Origin: an uncultured bacterium
GTDB lineage: Bacteria; Cyanobacteriota; Vampirovibrionia; Gastranaerophilales; Gastranaerophilaceae
Direction: 5' to 3'
NCBI GenBank assembly: GCA_949292185.1
Contig: CASEYP010000031.1
Coordinates: 1 to 64,000 of the forward strand
Length of the DNA stretch: 64,000 bases
Below, in pieces: positions 1-7,722 of the stretch. Position 1 is the first letter of the stretch, and every line of letters starts with the position of its first letter. The position numbers and the translations under genes are program-made. The notes beneath the pieces were generated by a model. It had not been told where the DNA came from, ran no database searches, and saw nothing but the letters and a program-made list of their open reading frames with translations.

Positions 1-2
1 GT

Positions 3-854
3 TATGCTTATGAAAGCAAAAAAGTTAATATTCCTTATCAAACATCATTATTTGAAGAACAAGCGCCACATTTTAATCCTGATATTAACAAAATAAGAGG
101 AAAAATTTTCACACTCGACCACGATTCAAATCAAAACGGTGTTATTGATATAGATGATTTGGAATGGCAATATTTAGAAGGAGACGGAGATTTCAGAAGT
201 GATGAAGTGAAAAAGTTACGTGATGAAGCAGATATTATAATCACAAACCCACCTTTTAGCCTGTTTAGAGAGTTTTTAGCTTGGATAATTGAAGCGGATA
301 AAGATTTCACAATAATAGGAAATATGAATGCTATAACTTACAAAGAAGTTTTTCCCTTAATTAAAAATAATGAAATGTGGCTTGGAAAAACTGGAAATGG
401 CACAGATATGGTTTTTGGAGTACCAGAAGGTGCAGAGATAGCCGACGGAGACAGAATAAAAGCGGAAAGATTGGGATACATAGGGAATTATACTAGATTG
501 GGTAATTCTTGCTGGTTTACCAATCTAGAACACGGTAGACGTCATGAACCATTGAAACTTATGACAATAGCAGATAACATCAAGCACAGCAAACACAAAG
601 AAGTCAGAGGGCATGAATATCAAAAATATGATAATTATGACGCGATAGAAGTTCCTTATACAGATGCAATTCCAAGTGACTATAATGGGAAAATGGGTGT
701 TCCAATAAGTTTTTTAGACAAATATTGTCCTGAACAATTTGAAATTTATGGAATTGACAGATACGTTGAAGATAACCCAAACTATGGTAAAAGATTTACT
801 ATAAATAATAAAGAAATATATGCTCGAATTCTTATCAAAAAACGAGGTGACTAA
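3..854 (+). CDS. EcoRI-family adenine-specific DNA methyltransferase, 3' part
   Basis: The reading frame is open from base 3 with no in-frame stop, so the gene begins before the window. A TTG at 159 is an internal codon, not a convincing start. The encoded stretch contains the N6-adenine methyltransferase catalytic motif IV ([17 protein letters not shown]), followed by the conserved segment seen in the EcoRI modification methylase family (PF13651 type), including the acidic DGDFRSDEV stretch just before NPPF. The family transfers a methyl group from S-adenosylmethionine to adenine in a specific site. The SAM-binding motif I lies upstream and cannot be seen. The stop overlaps the next gene's start (TAATG), so the two are translationally coupled. 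This suggests a restriction-modification or defence pair. The family call is strong; the recognition sequence cannot be inferred. Confidence 0.85.
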   Translation, partial: YAYESKKVNIPYQTSLFEEQAPHFNPDINKIRGKIFTLDHDSNQNGVIDIDDLEWQYLEGDGDFRSDEVKKLRDEADIIITNPPFSLFREFLAWIIEADKDFTIIGNMNAITYKEVFPLIKNNEMWLGKTGNGTDMVFGVPEGAEIADGDRIKAERLGYIGNYTRLGNSCWFTNLEHGRRHEPLKLMTIADNIKHSKHKEVRGHEYQKYDNYDAIEVPYTDAIPSDYNGKMGVPISFLDKYCPEQFEIYGIDRYVEDNPNYGKRFTINNKEIYARILIKKRGD

Positions 855-2014
855 TGAAAACAGAACTGCATACAGAATGGACTGTAAAAGATATTTGTGA
901 AGGGTTTGTTTATAACGAACTTGAGGGCAAAGGTTTATATGGAATGGACGGAAAGTTAACCATTCAGCCTGAATATCAACGTAACTACATTTATGCTGAC
1001 GGCAAAAAAGATGTTGCAGTTATTGATTCTGTATTAAAGGGTTATCCTATAGGATTGATATACTTTAACAGACGCGAAGACGGACAGCTTGAAGTGTTAG
1101 ACGGACAACAACGTATTACAAGTTTAGGACGTTTCGTGACAAGCAGATTTGCTATTGTTGAAAATGGTATGCAACAGTATTTCAGAGGACTTGCTGAAGA
1201 TAAAAAACAAAAAATTCTTGATACAAAATTGTTAATTTATGTTTGTGAAGGTACGGAAAGCGAAATAAAAGAATGGTTTAAAACTATAAACATTGTTGGA
1301 GTACCTTTAAATAAACAAGAAGTTTTGAATGCTATATATTCAGGACCTTTTGTTACATTAGCTAAAGAAGAATTCAGCAATTCGCAAAATGCTAACATTG
1401 CGAAATGGAGTTCTTATATATCTGGTACAGTTAATCGCCAAGAATACCTAGAATGTGCTTTATCTTGGGTAAGTAAAGGTAATATTGAAGAATATATGTC
1501 AAAACATAGACATGACGACAATATAAATGAACTTAAAACTTATTTTAATTCTGTAATTGATTGGGTTGACGGATTATTTGACGAAGTTCATTCAGAAATG
1601 AAAAATATCGATTGGGGTAATTTGTACGAAACATATCACAAAAATCCATACAGCAAAACAGAATTAAATGCAAAAGTTGCCGAACTTTATGCTGATGAAT
1701 TTGTCAAAAATAAAAAAGGAATATTTGAATACGTGCTTGGCGGTTGCCAAGATAGTAAATTACTCGAAATTCGTATATTTGAAGAACGTGACAAGAAAAC
1801 TGTTTATGCTCGCCAAACTCAAGAAGCTAAAGATAAAGGAATTTCTAACTGCCCATTATGCGCATTAGGTAATGACAATAATAAAAATCGTATTTGGCAA
1901 TTCAAAGAAATGGATGCAGACCATGTCACAGCATGGTCAAAAGGTGGTGCAACCGATATCCAAAATTGCCAAATGCTATGTAAAACACATAACCGCGCTA
2001 AGGGAAATAAATAA
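854..2014 (+). CDS. DUF262 (ParB-like) protein with C-terminal HNH nuclease domain
   Basis: The protein has 386 residues. The N-terminal half is a DUF262 domain with the hallmark DGQQR motif (83-87), the nucleotide-binding signature shared with GmrS-type and SspE-type restriction proteins. Residues about 330-386 form a zinc-supported HNH nuclease: C333-x2-C336, a DH pair at 356-357, and C372/C376 followed by H379 and N380. DUF262 proteins often couple NTP binding or hydrolysis to DNA cleavage in anti-phage defence. Here the gene overlaps the EcoRI-like methyltransferase by one base, so the simplest reading is a two-gene modification/restriction unit in which this protein is the nuclease. That pairing is inferred; no activity can be read from sequence. 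Both catalytic regions look intact. Confidence 0.85.
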   Translation: MKTELHTEWTVKDICEGFVYNELEGKGLYGMDGKLTIQPEYQRNYIYADGKKDVAVIDSVLKGYPIGLIYFNRREDGQLEVLDGQQRITSLGRFVTSRFAIVENGMQQYFRGLAEDKKQKILDTKLLIYVCEGTESEIKEWFKTINIVGVPLNKQEVLNAIYSGPFVTLAKEEFSNSQNANIAKWSSYISGTVNRQEYLECALSWVSKGNIEEYMSKHRHDDNINELKTYFNSVIDWVDGLFDEVHSEMKNIDWGNLYETYHKNPYSKTELNAKVAELYADEFVKNKKGIFEYVLGGCQDSKLLEIRIFEERDKKTVYARQTQEAKDKGISNCPLCALGNDNNKNRIWQFKEMDADHVTAWSKGGATDIQNCQMLCKTHNRAKGNK

Positions 2015-2057
2015 TCTTATTTTCTAAACTGACAATACTATTATTAAGAAGGTCTAT

Positions 2058-2420
2058 ATGAAAAAGATATTATCAACTATATTTTTATTATTAATTGCTA
2101 TTCCTGCATTTGCTAATAATCAATTTCAATTTCATCCAAGTATCAAACCTGTTAATATCTACACTAACTCTGGGAATACTACTTGGGGTTCTAATGGGAA
2201 ATTCTACACAAGATCAGGGAATGCAATGTATTCTTCTGATGGAACTATCTATACAAAAGTCGGAGATACCGTCTTTGATTCTAAAGGCAAAACCTATACT
2301 CATGCCGGAAATACTATTTTCGGATCTGACGGAACTTTTTACACTAAATCCGGCAATAACATTTATAGCTCAAAAGGTACTGTTTGCACAAAGTCAAATA
2401 ATCATATGTTCTGCAATTAG
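2058..2420 (+). CDS. small secreted protein made of 15-residue tandem repeats
   Basis: The protein has 120 residues. A clear signal peptide (MKKILSTIFLLLIAIPAFA) probably ends after residue 19. The rest is almost entirely five tandem 15-residue repeats starting at residues 35, 50, 65, 80 and 95, plus a shortened sixth at 110. The consensus is roughly YTxSGNTxxxSDGTx, rich in Gly, Ser, Thr and Asn with aromatic residues at fixed spacing. Such short periods suggest a beta-solenoid or beta-strand repeat at the cell surface or in the periplasm. No enzyme motif is visible. The start has an AGGTC-like weak ribosome site. The gene follows the defence-like pair by 44 bases but is probably functionally separate. 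Function unknown. Confidence 0.7.
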   Translation: MKKILSTIFLLLIAIPAFANNQFQFHPSIKPVNIYTNSGNTTWGSNGKFYTRSGNAMYSSDGTIYTKVGDTVFDSKGKTYTHAGNTIFGSDGTFYTKSGNNIYSSKGTVCTKSNNHMFCN

Positions 2421-2464
2421 TTTTGATATTTTGTAATGAACAGTGTTTTATTAACTCACTAATA

Positions 2465-3028
2465 CTATTTTTCTGAAAATATCTTATTAGCTAAATCTTC
2501 TATACTATTTAATTTTTCACACTGCTTTTGATTAACAAAATCATAGAACTTTTGCTCTGCTGTGGTCTTTGTACTATTTGCAAAACATAATTCACGCAAA
2601 TATGGAGGAAGAGACTTATATTTCCATTGAATCTTAAATAATGTTAAAAATCTTTTAAATTTCTCTTTTTCACCAACATCCTTTTTTATATATTTTAACA
2701 AATCTACAACATCATTACCTGTCATCACAAGAATTTCATTTTTTCTATCTAAATTCAACTCGAGATTATGATTTTTCGCATTTTGAAGAAGCCAAGACCT
2801 GCTATAACCAAGATGCTGTGCTAAACTATCTGCAAAACTAAGAAAAGTTCGTCTGTATACATCATCAATCTGCAAAGCTGCAACAGACTTCCTAGAACAT
2901 TGCTGGCCTATTCGCATCAATACCTCTTCTTTCAATTTTGCAAAAACTTTTTCATCTCCATTTAATATATAACGTCCTTTAAATGCCTGTGATTGTGGTG
3001 TCGTTTGGTTTATATTCATAACTTGCAT
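2465..3028 (-). CDS. lineage-specific protein of unknown function
   Basis: I do not recognise this family. The frame is open back to 3082, but the best start is the ATG at 3028: it follows an AAAGGA ribosome site, giving 187 residues beginning MQVMNINQ. The first residues contain the short sequence QAFKGRY, resembling N-terminal F-x-G signatures of other proteins in this window. The remainder is charged and mainly helical, with no signal peptide, membrane segment or recognisable catalytic motif. It converges with the repeat protein on the left and precedes no obvious partner except cutA, which lies upstream on the same strand and could be cotranscribed. Confidence 0.6.
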   Translation of the reverse strand: MQVMNINQTTPQSQAFKGRYILNGDEKVFAKLKEEVLMRIGQQCSRKSVAALQIDDVYRRTFLSFADSLAQHLGYSRSWLLQNAKNHNLELNLDRKNEILVMTGNDVVDLLKYIKKDVGEKEKFKRFLTLFKIQWKYKSLPPYLRELCFANSTKTTAEQKFYDFVNQKQCEKLNSIEDLANKIFSEK

Positions 3029-3107
3029 TGTTATTTGTTTTCCTTTATTATCTTTCCCTTGAAAATATATAAATCCAAACACATCTATTTTTGATAGTTA
3101 AATTAAG

Positions 3108-3422
3108 TTACTTAACATTTGAAACTATCCAGTCCAAATAACTTTTTGAACCTTCTGTTATATCCAGAGATATTACCTCAGGAACTTCATACGGATGAAT
3201 TTCTTGTATTTTATTATTTACTTTTTCAAACAAATCTTTTTTTGTCTTTATTAACATTAAATATTCTTCATCTGTTTCAATTTTATCTTTCCAACTATAT
3301 ACGGAATAAACCTTTGGAACAATATTTACACAAGCACAAAGTTTATTTTTCACCAACGTTTGCGCAATATTTAAAGCACTTTCCTGACTGTTTGTTGTAC
3401 ATAAAATAACTATAGAATCCAT
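3108..3422 (-). CDS. cutA: CutA1 divalent-cation tolerance protein
   Basis: The protein has 104 residues, the usual CutA1 length. It shows the family's sequence course: an N-terminal strand with CTTNSQESALNIAQTLVKNK, the central CACVNIVPKVYSVYSWKDKIETDEEYLMLIKTK block and the terminal HPYEVPEVISLDI segment. CutA1 is a small, very stable ferredoxin-like trimer in the cytoplasm. It has been linked to divalent-metal tolerance, though its biochemical role remains unsettled. A strong ribosome site (AAGGAGG) lies just upstream of the ATG. The gene is divergent from the flavodoxin operon at 3522. Confidence 0.93.
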   Translation of the reverse strand: MDSIVILCTTNSQESALNIAQTLVKNKLCACVNIVPKVYSVYSWKDKIETDEEYLMLIKTKKDLFEKVNNKIQEIHPYEVPEVISLDITEGSKSYLDWIVSNVK

Positions 3423-3481
3423 ACTTTCCTCCTTAAATTTTCATTATAACAAATATTTTTAAGAAAAGCTAAATTCACCCC

Positions 3482-3512
3482 TTGACTGAGAGTAACTATC
3501 AAGCTGTAAAAT
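3482..3512 (+). promoter_or_regulatory. MerR-type promoter with dyad in 19-bp spacer (copy 1)
   Basis: A -35 TTGACT (3482-3487) is separated by 19 bases from a -10 TAAAAT (3507-3512). The long spacer carries a dyad (GAGAGT-A-ACTATC), and the outer arms CTTGA and TCAAG (3481-3503) are also inverted. A 19-bp spacer with a central dyad is characteristic of promoters activated by MerR-family regulators. A near-identical element lies at 7684-7715. The predicted transcription start falls only about 3 bases before the ATG at 3522. No MerR-family gene is in the window. Confidence 0.75.
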
Positions 3513-3521
3513 ATAATTGTT

Positions 3522-4121
3522 ATGATTAAAGAAATATTAAATAAAACATCACGAAAAACAATAGCCATAATAATTTTGGCACTTTTATTATTATGTTCAT
3601 TTGGTACTTACAAAATTTTTGCAAATTCTACAGGAAAGGAGATAAATATGAGCGATAAAAAAGTTCTTATTGCGTATTATTCTTATTCTGGCAACACAAA
3701 ATCAGTTGCTGAAAAAATTCAAAAATTAACAGGTGGTGATATATTTGAAATTCAACCACAAAAACCTTATCCGAAAGATTATTCAACTGTAGTAAACCAA
3801 GCACAAGTTGAAAAACAAAATGATATAAAACCTGAATTAATAAATAACGGTAATGTTGAAAATTATAATATAATCTTTTTAGGAACACCAGTATGGTGGT
3901 ACACTATGGCATCACCTGTAAAAACTTTCTTAACAAAAAATAATTTTGATAATAAAGTTATTGTTCCATTCTGTACACACGGCGGCGGAGGCGCATCTTC
4001 AACCTACACTGATATGCAAAAGCTTGCACCTAACGCTAAAGTAACTGAAGGTTATACATCTTACGAAAATTCAGCAAAAGATTCTGAAATTCAAAAATGG
4101 ATAAATAACCTAAACTTATAA
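3522..4121 (+). CDS. flavodoxin, with possible membrane-anchored long form
   Basis: The flavodoxin domain begins near residue 45 with the FMN phosphate loop YYSYSGNTKSVAE. It continues through the PVWWYTMASPVKTFL and FCTHGGGGASS segments that contact the flavin, so this is a soluble-type FMN electron carrier. The long frame (199 residues) starts at 3522 and adds an N-terminal hydrophobic helix (residues 13-30), either a membrane anchor or an uncleaved signal. There is no ribosome site before 3522. An excellent one (AAAGGAG) precedes the in-frame ATG at 3648, which would give a 157-residue cytoplasmic flavodoxin. Both forms may be made. The gene heads an operon with aldo/keto reductase, polyferredoxin and Tat genes, suggesting it passes electrons in that pathway. 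Confidence 0.85.
   Translation: MIKEILNKTSRKTIAIIILALLLLCSFGTYKIFANSTGKEINMSDKKVLIAYYSYSGNTKSVAEKIQKLTGGDIFEIQPQKPYPKDYSTVVNQAQVEKQNDIKPELINNGNVENYNIIFLGTPVWWYTMASPVKTFLTKNNFDNKVIVPFCTHGGGGASSTYTDMQKLAPNAKVTEGYTSYENSAKDSEIQKWINNLNL
3635..3650 (+). promoter_or_regulatory. internal ribosome binding site and ATG in flavodoxin gene
   Basis: AAAGGAG (3635-3641) lies six bases before an in-frame ATG (3648). It is a far better initiation site than the one at 3522. It would produce a flavodoxin without the N-terminal hydrophobic helix. Confidence 0.7.
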
Positions 4122-4130
4122 GGAGAATAA

Positions 4131-5363
4131 ATGAAAAGAAGAGAATTTATAATAAATTCAGCAATCGCCCTAGGTGGAACAGCACTACTTTCAAGTTGCG
4201 GTAAAAAAGAAACTCCAAAGCAAAGTGAAAAACAAGTTGTAAAAAGAAAATTTGACAAAACTCAAATGCCTTTACTTGGATTTGGTTGTATGAGATTACC
4301 AATGCGAAATGGCAAAATTGACATGGTTGAACTTGATAAAATGGTAGAATACGCTATGTCACACGGCGCAAATTATTTTGACACTGCCTATATGTACGTT
4401 GAAGGCAAATCTGAAAATGCTATTGGTGAAGTCTTAAAAAAATACCCTAGAGAAAGCTTCTTTTTAACTGATAAAAACCCGGCATATCTTATCAATTCAC
4501 CATCTGATGTTCGAAAAATATTTGACGAACAATTAAAAAAATGCCAAGTTGAATATTTTGACAATTATATGGTTCACAATATAAATAAAAGTTCTATTAA
4601 AAACTACCGTGATAATGATATGTATGGTGAACTTTTAAAACTAAAAAAAGAAGGTAAAATAAAACATTTAGGATTTTCATTCCACGGAGATCCTGATATG
4701 CTTCGAGAAGTAATAAAAGAACATAAATGGGATTTTTGTCAATTACAAATAAACTATTTAGACTGGGAAGTAATCAATGCAAAAGAACTTTATGAGATAG
4801 CTGATGAAGCAAAAGTTCCAGTTATTGTTATGGAACCTTTAAGAGGTGGCGCATTGTGTAATCTTCCTGAAAAAGCAGCCGCTAAATTAAAAGAAAAATG
4901 TCCTCAAGATACTCAAGCCTCATTTGGTTTGAGATGGGTTACAAGTAAACCTAGAGTATTCACAATTCTTAGCGGTATGAGTAACTTGCAACAGATGAAA
5001 GAAAATATTGAAACTTTCACAAATTTCAGAGAATTTACAGCTGAAGATGAAAAAATTGCAAATGAAATTGCAAGAATTATCCAATCTCAAGGTGCAATAA
5101 ACTGTACAGCTTGCAAATATTGTATGGAAGTTTGTCCAAGAGGTATAAACATTCCGGCTATATTTGGGCTTTACAATGTTTATAAATCAAATGGCAACGG
5201 ATTTATGTTCGGTGTAAACTATAATGCATTAAAAGAAGATGAAAGAGCTGATAAATGTATTCAATGCCATTTATGCTCAAAAAATTGTCCTCAAGGACTT
5301 GATATCCCTGATCTTTTGAAAAAAGTTGATGCAACAGCAAAAGAAGTAGGCAATAAAAGATAA
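4131..5363 (+). CDS. Tat-exported lipoprotein aldo/keto reductase with two 4Fe-4S motifs
   Basis: The protein has 410 residues. The N-terminus is a twin-arginine signal (KRREFI, R3-R4) ending in a lipobox LSSC (C23), so the mature enzyme should be a lipoprotein outside the inner membrane. Residues about 41-300 form an aldo/keto reductase barrel with the catalytic tetrad apparently intact (D84, Y89, K115, H149). The C-terminus has two ferredoxin-type cysteine sets: C325/C328/C331/C335 and C376/C379/C382/C386. The clusters suggest it takes electrons from a ferredoxin chain, not only NADPH; this is inference. It has a good AAGGAG ribosome site, follows flavodoxin by 9 bases and overlaps the polyferredoxin start. 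The substrate is unknown, presumably an exported carbonyl compound. Confidence 0.88.
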   Translation: MKRREFIINSAIALGGTALLSSCGKKETPKQSEKQVVKRKFDKTQMPLLGFGCMRLPMRNGKIDMVELDKMVEYAMSHGANYFDTAYMYVEGKSENAIGEVLKKYPRESFFLTDKNPAYLINSPSDVRKIFDEQLKKCQVEYFDNYMVHNINKSSIKNYRDNDMYGELLKLKKEGKIKHLGFSFHGDPDMLREVIKEHKWDFCQLQINYLDWEVINAKELYEIADEAKVPVIVMEPLRGGALCNLPEKAAAKLKEKCPQDTQASFGLRWVTSKPRVFTILSGMSNLQQMKENIETFTNFREFTAEDEKIANEIARIIQSQGAINCTACKYCMEVCPRGINIPAIFGLYNVYKSNGNGFMFGVNYNALKEDERADKCIQCHLCSKNCPQGLDIPDLLKKVDATAKEVGNKR

Positions 5364-6664
5364 TGAAATTGAAATCGAAAAATTTATATTTATATAGAAA
5401 AATTTTGGCAGGGGTAATTTTTACCCTTGCTATTTTAGGAATATGCGGTATTTTTTACCCTATTAGAATTTTTAATATACAATTTCCCCCAATAGTTCAA
5501 AGAACAATTACAGATTTTTCAATAATCGCAATTATGCTGCTAATTTTTACACTTGGCTTAACCTTATTATTTGGAAGAATATACTGCTCTGTAATTTGTC
5601 CTATGGGCATAGCCCAAGAAATTATCGGTTTTATTAAAAATAAAATTCACAAACCAACCAACAATAAAAAAAAAGTTGGGAATTTCCCGCTAAAATATTT
5701 CATAGCCGCAATAGCGTGGGGAATATTTTTAGGCGGAAGTGCTTTTATTATAAGATATATTGAACCATATTCTCTATTTGGCTCAGCCTCAACTTTATCA
5801 ACATTTGGATTAATTGTTTTTGCACTAATTATAATCGCCGTAATTCTACAAGATAGAATATTTTGTACTAATTTTTGTCCTGTAGGAACTGTTTTAGGTC
5901 TTATTTCTAAAATTTCATTAAACAAATTATATACCGACAAAGACGAATGTGTTTCTTGCGGAATGTGTGAAAAATTGTGTCCGTCAGGATGTATAAATTC
6001 TAAAGAAAAAACTATCGACAACGAAACTTGTATAAAATGTTTAAAATGCTTAAGTGTATGTCCTAAAAATGCCATAAAATATGGGATTAAGCCAAAACAA
6101 GGTGTCAAATTCAGTCTAAAAAGACGTCAAATTATAATTTCAGGTGCAGCACTTGTTGTATTTGGTTCAATGATTAAAGCAGGCATCGAATTAAAAGATA
6201 AAATTGTAGAAAAAATTAAAGATGTAATTTTACCACCGGGCGCTGGTGATAAAGAAAGATTTGTAAATAAATGCCTAAATTGCAATTTATGTGTTACAAA
6301 TTGTCCTAATAAAATTATTCAAAAGGCTGATAAGGATTATGAGGCAGTACATTTGGATTATTCAAAAGGATTTTGCAAATTTGATTGCCACAAATGTTCA
6401 CAAGTATGTCCATCTGGAGCAATCAAAAAGATTACACTTGAAGAAAAACAAAAAACAAGAATTGCAATGGCTATGATAAAAGAAGATGTATGTACAAATT
6501 GTGGAGAATGTGCAAATGTTTGCCCTGTACATGCTATAATCAGAGAAAACGGAAAACCTCCAATACTAGATGCATCAAAATGTATAGGTTGCGGAGCTTG
6601 TAAAAATACTTGTTACTTTAAAGCAATAGAAGTTTTTGAAATAAAAGAGCAAAAAACATTATAA
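5363..6664 (+). CDS. NapH/NapG-like membrane polyferredoxin fusion
   Basis: The protein has 433 residues. The first ~180 residues are membrane-spanning with two CxxxCP motifs (C75/C79 and C168/C172), typical of the NapH/NosR/CcoG family. Two 4Fe-4S motifs follow (about 196-210 and 223-233). At 253-275 there is a second twin-arginine-like segment, KRRQII followed by a hydrophobic helix. The downstream part resembles NapG: a PPGAGDKERF lead-in, then cysteine sets at 304-314, 338-349, 377-387 and 407-417. The whole therefore looks like NapH fused to a NapG-type periplasmic ferredoxin. It would carry electrons from the cytoplasm or quinone pool across the membrane to the exported aldo/keto reductase; that role is inferred. 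It starts at an ATG overlapping the previous stop. Confidence 0.85.
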   Translation: MKLKSKNLYLYRKILAGVIFTLAILGICGIFYPIRIFNIQFPPIVQRTITDFSIIAIMLLIFTLGLTLLFGRIYCSVICPMGIAQEIIGFIKNKIHKPTNNKKKVGNFPLKYFIAAIAWGIFLGGSAFIIRYIEPYSLFGSASTLSTFGLIVFALIIIAVILQDRIFCTNFCPVGTVLGLISKISLNKLYTDKDECVSCGMCEKLCPSGCINSKEKTIDNETCIKCLKCLSVCPKNAIKYGIKPKQGVKFSLKRRQIIISGAALVVFGSMIKAGIELKDKIVEKIKDVILPPGAGDKERFVNKCLNCNLCVTNCPNKIIQKADKDYEAVHLDYSKGFCKFDCHKCSQVCPSGAIKKITLEEKQKTRIAMAMIKEDVCTNCGECANVCPVHAIIRENGKPPILDASKCIGCGACKNTCYFKAIEVFEIKEQKTL

Positions 6665-6689
6665 ACAAAAATAAATTAAGGAGAAAAAT

Positions 6690-6923
6690 ATGTCACTTGG
6701 AATAACAGAAATATTACTAATATTAGTCGTAATTATATTACTGTTTGGCGGGAAAAGAATTCCTGAAATTGCAAGAGCATTAGGAAGAGCATCTTATGAA
6801 TACAAAAAAGCAAAAAATATAATTAAAGATGAAGCAAATGAATTAAAAGATGCAATAGAAAATACTGCACCAAAACCTGATGAATTTGATCCTGCAAAAG
6901 ACAAAGAAAGACCACAAAATTAA
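6690..6923 (+). CDS. tatA: Sec-independent translocase subunit TatA/E
   Basis: The protein has 77 residues with the TatA layout: a short N-terminus, one membrane helix (about 5-20), the conserved [14 protein letters not shown] hinge and amphipathic helix, then a charged acidic tail. TatA multimers form the passage for folded proteins delivered by TatC. An AAGGAG ribosome site precedes the ATG. It lies between two genes with twin-arginine sequences upstream and tatC downstream, so this Tat pair may serve chiefly this operon, although it could be the cell's only Tat set. Confidence 0.95.
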   Translation: MSLGITEILLILVVIILLFGGKRIPEIARALGRASYEYKKAKNIIKDEANELKDAIENTAPKPDEFDPAKDKERPQN

Positions 6924-6928
6924 TCACT

Positions 6929-7717
6929 ATGGAAGATAATAATAAAGATGGTGAAAGCTTAATTGAACATTTGGAAGCACTAAGACAAATGTTATTAAAA
7001 TGTTTGATCTCTTTGTGCATAATTCTTCCGATATCTTTAATTGCAGCTCCAAAAGTTCTAAATGTGCTTATTGATTTAATAATCGGAAATTCAAAGGTTA
7101 CTTTTAACTTTTTTTCACCTGTAGAAGTTTTTATACTACAAATAAAAACAGCTTTTGTTCTGGATATTATAATATGCTTTCCATATATTGCAAAAAAAAT
7201 ATGGGACTTTATTTTACCTGCGTTATATGAACACGAAAAAAAATTTATAAAAACAACAGTTCTATCATCAAGCATATTATTTATACTTGGAGCAGCATTT
7301 TGTATTTGCATAATATTGCCGCTGGTCGTAAAATTCGGGATGAGTTTTTCATCAGATAATATTCATCCTGTATTTGGTATTTCCAATATAATAAACCTTA
7401 CACTTTGGATGTCTGTAGCATTTGGCATAATGTTTCAACTTCCACTAATAACTATTGCACTTATAAAATCTGGCGTGATAAGTTATGAATCTATTAGTGA
7501 TAAACGCCCTTATGTGATTGTAATAATACTTATACTGGCAGCATTATTCACACCACCTGATGTTGTGAGTCAGCTTATGCTTGGAATACCTACATATCTT
7601 CTTTTTGAAATAGGACTTCTGTTTGCAAGAAAATATCAAAATAAAAATTCTAAAAACAAAGAAGAAAATAACGAAAATTCTATCTTGACTGATAGTGACT
7701 CTCAAGGAGTAGAATAA
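6929..7717 (+). CDS. tatC: Sec-independent translocase subunit TatC
   Basis: The protein has 262 residues with about six membrane helices. It has the N-terminal HLEALRQ motif that contributes to twin-arginine signal recognition and the family block FxFFSPVEVFILQIKTAF (about residues 56-75). TatC is the receptor of the Tat pathway. It starts 5 bases after tatA and lacks a strong ribosome site, so coupling to tatA is likely. Its last codons (about 7684-7706) also contain the MerR-type operator driving larB, so coding and regulatory sequence overlap. The C-terminal tail is polar and poorly conserved, consistent with that double use. Confidence 0.95.
   Translation: MEDNNKDGESLIEHLEALRQMLLKCLISLCIILPISLIAAPKVLNVLIDLIIGNSKVTFNFFSPVEVFILQIKTAFVLDIIICFPYIAKKIWDFILPALYEHEKKFIKTTVLSSSILFILGAAFCICIILPLVVKFGMSFSSDNIHPVFGISNIINLTLWMSVAFGIMFQLPLITIALIKSGVISYESISDKRPYVIVIILILAALFTPPDVVSQLMLGIPTYLLFEIGLLFARKYQNKNSKNKEENNENSILTDSDSQGVE
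7685..7715 (+). promoter_or_regulatory. MerR-type promoter with dyad in 19-bp spacer (copy 2)
   Basis: A -35 TTGACT (7685-7690), a 19-base spacer containing the dyad GATAGT-G-ACTCTC, and a -10 TAGAAT (7710-7715). The outer arms CTTGA/TCAAG (7684-7706) match the copy at 3481-3503, with only a few base differences over 23 positions. It sits inside the end of tatC and directly precedes larB (ATG 7723). The AAGGAG at 7704-7709 could also act as larB's ribosome site on longer transcripts. Confidence 0.75.
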
Positions 7718-7722
7718 ATTTT

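Noticed and set aside
159-854. TTG at 159 as the start of the methyltransferase
   Set aside because: The frame is open and family-like from base 3 with no stop, so the gene starts upstream of the window.
3667-3888. Antisense frame within the flavodoxin gene
   Set aside because: Low-complexity shadow frame with no ribosome site or family match.
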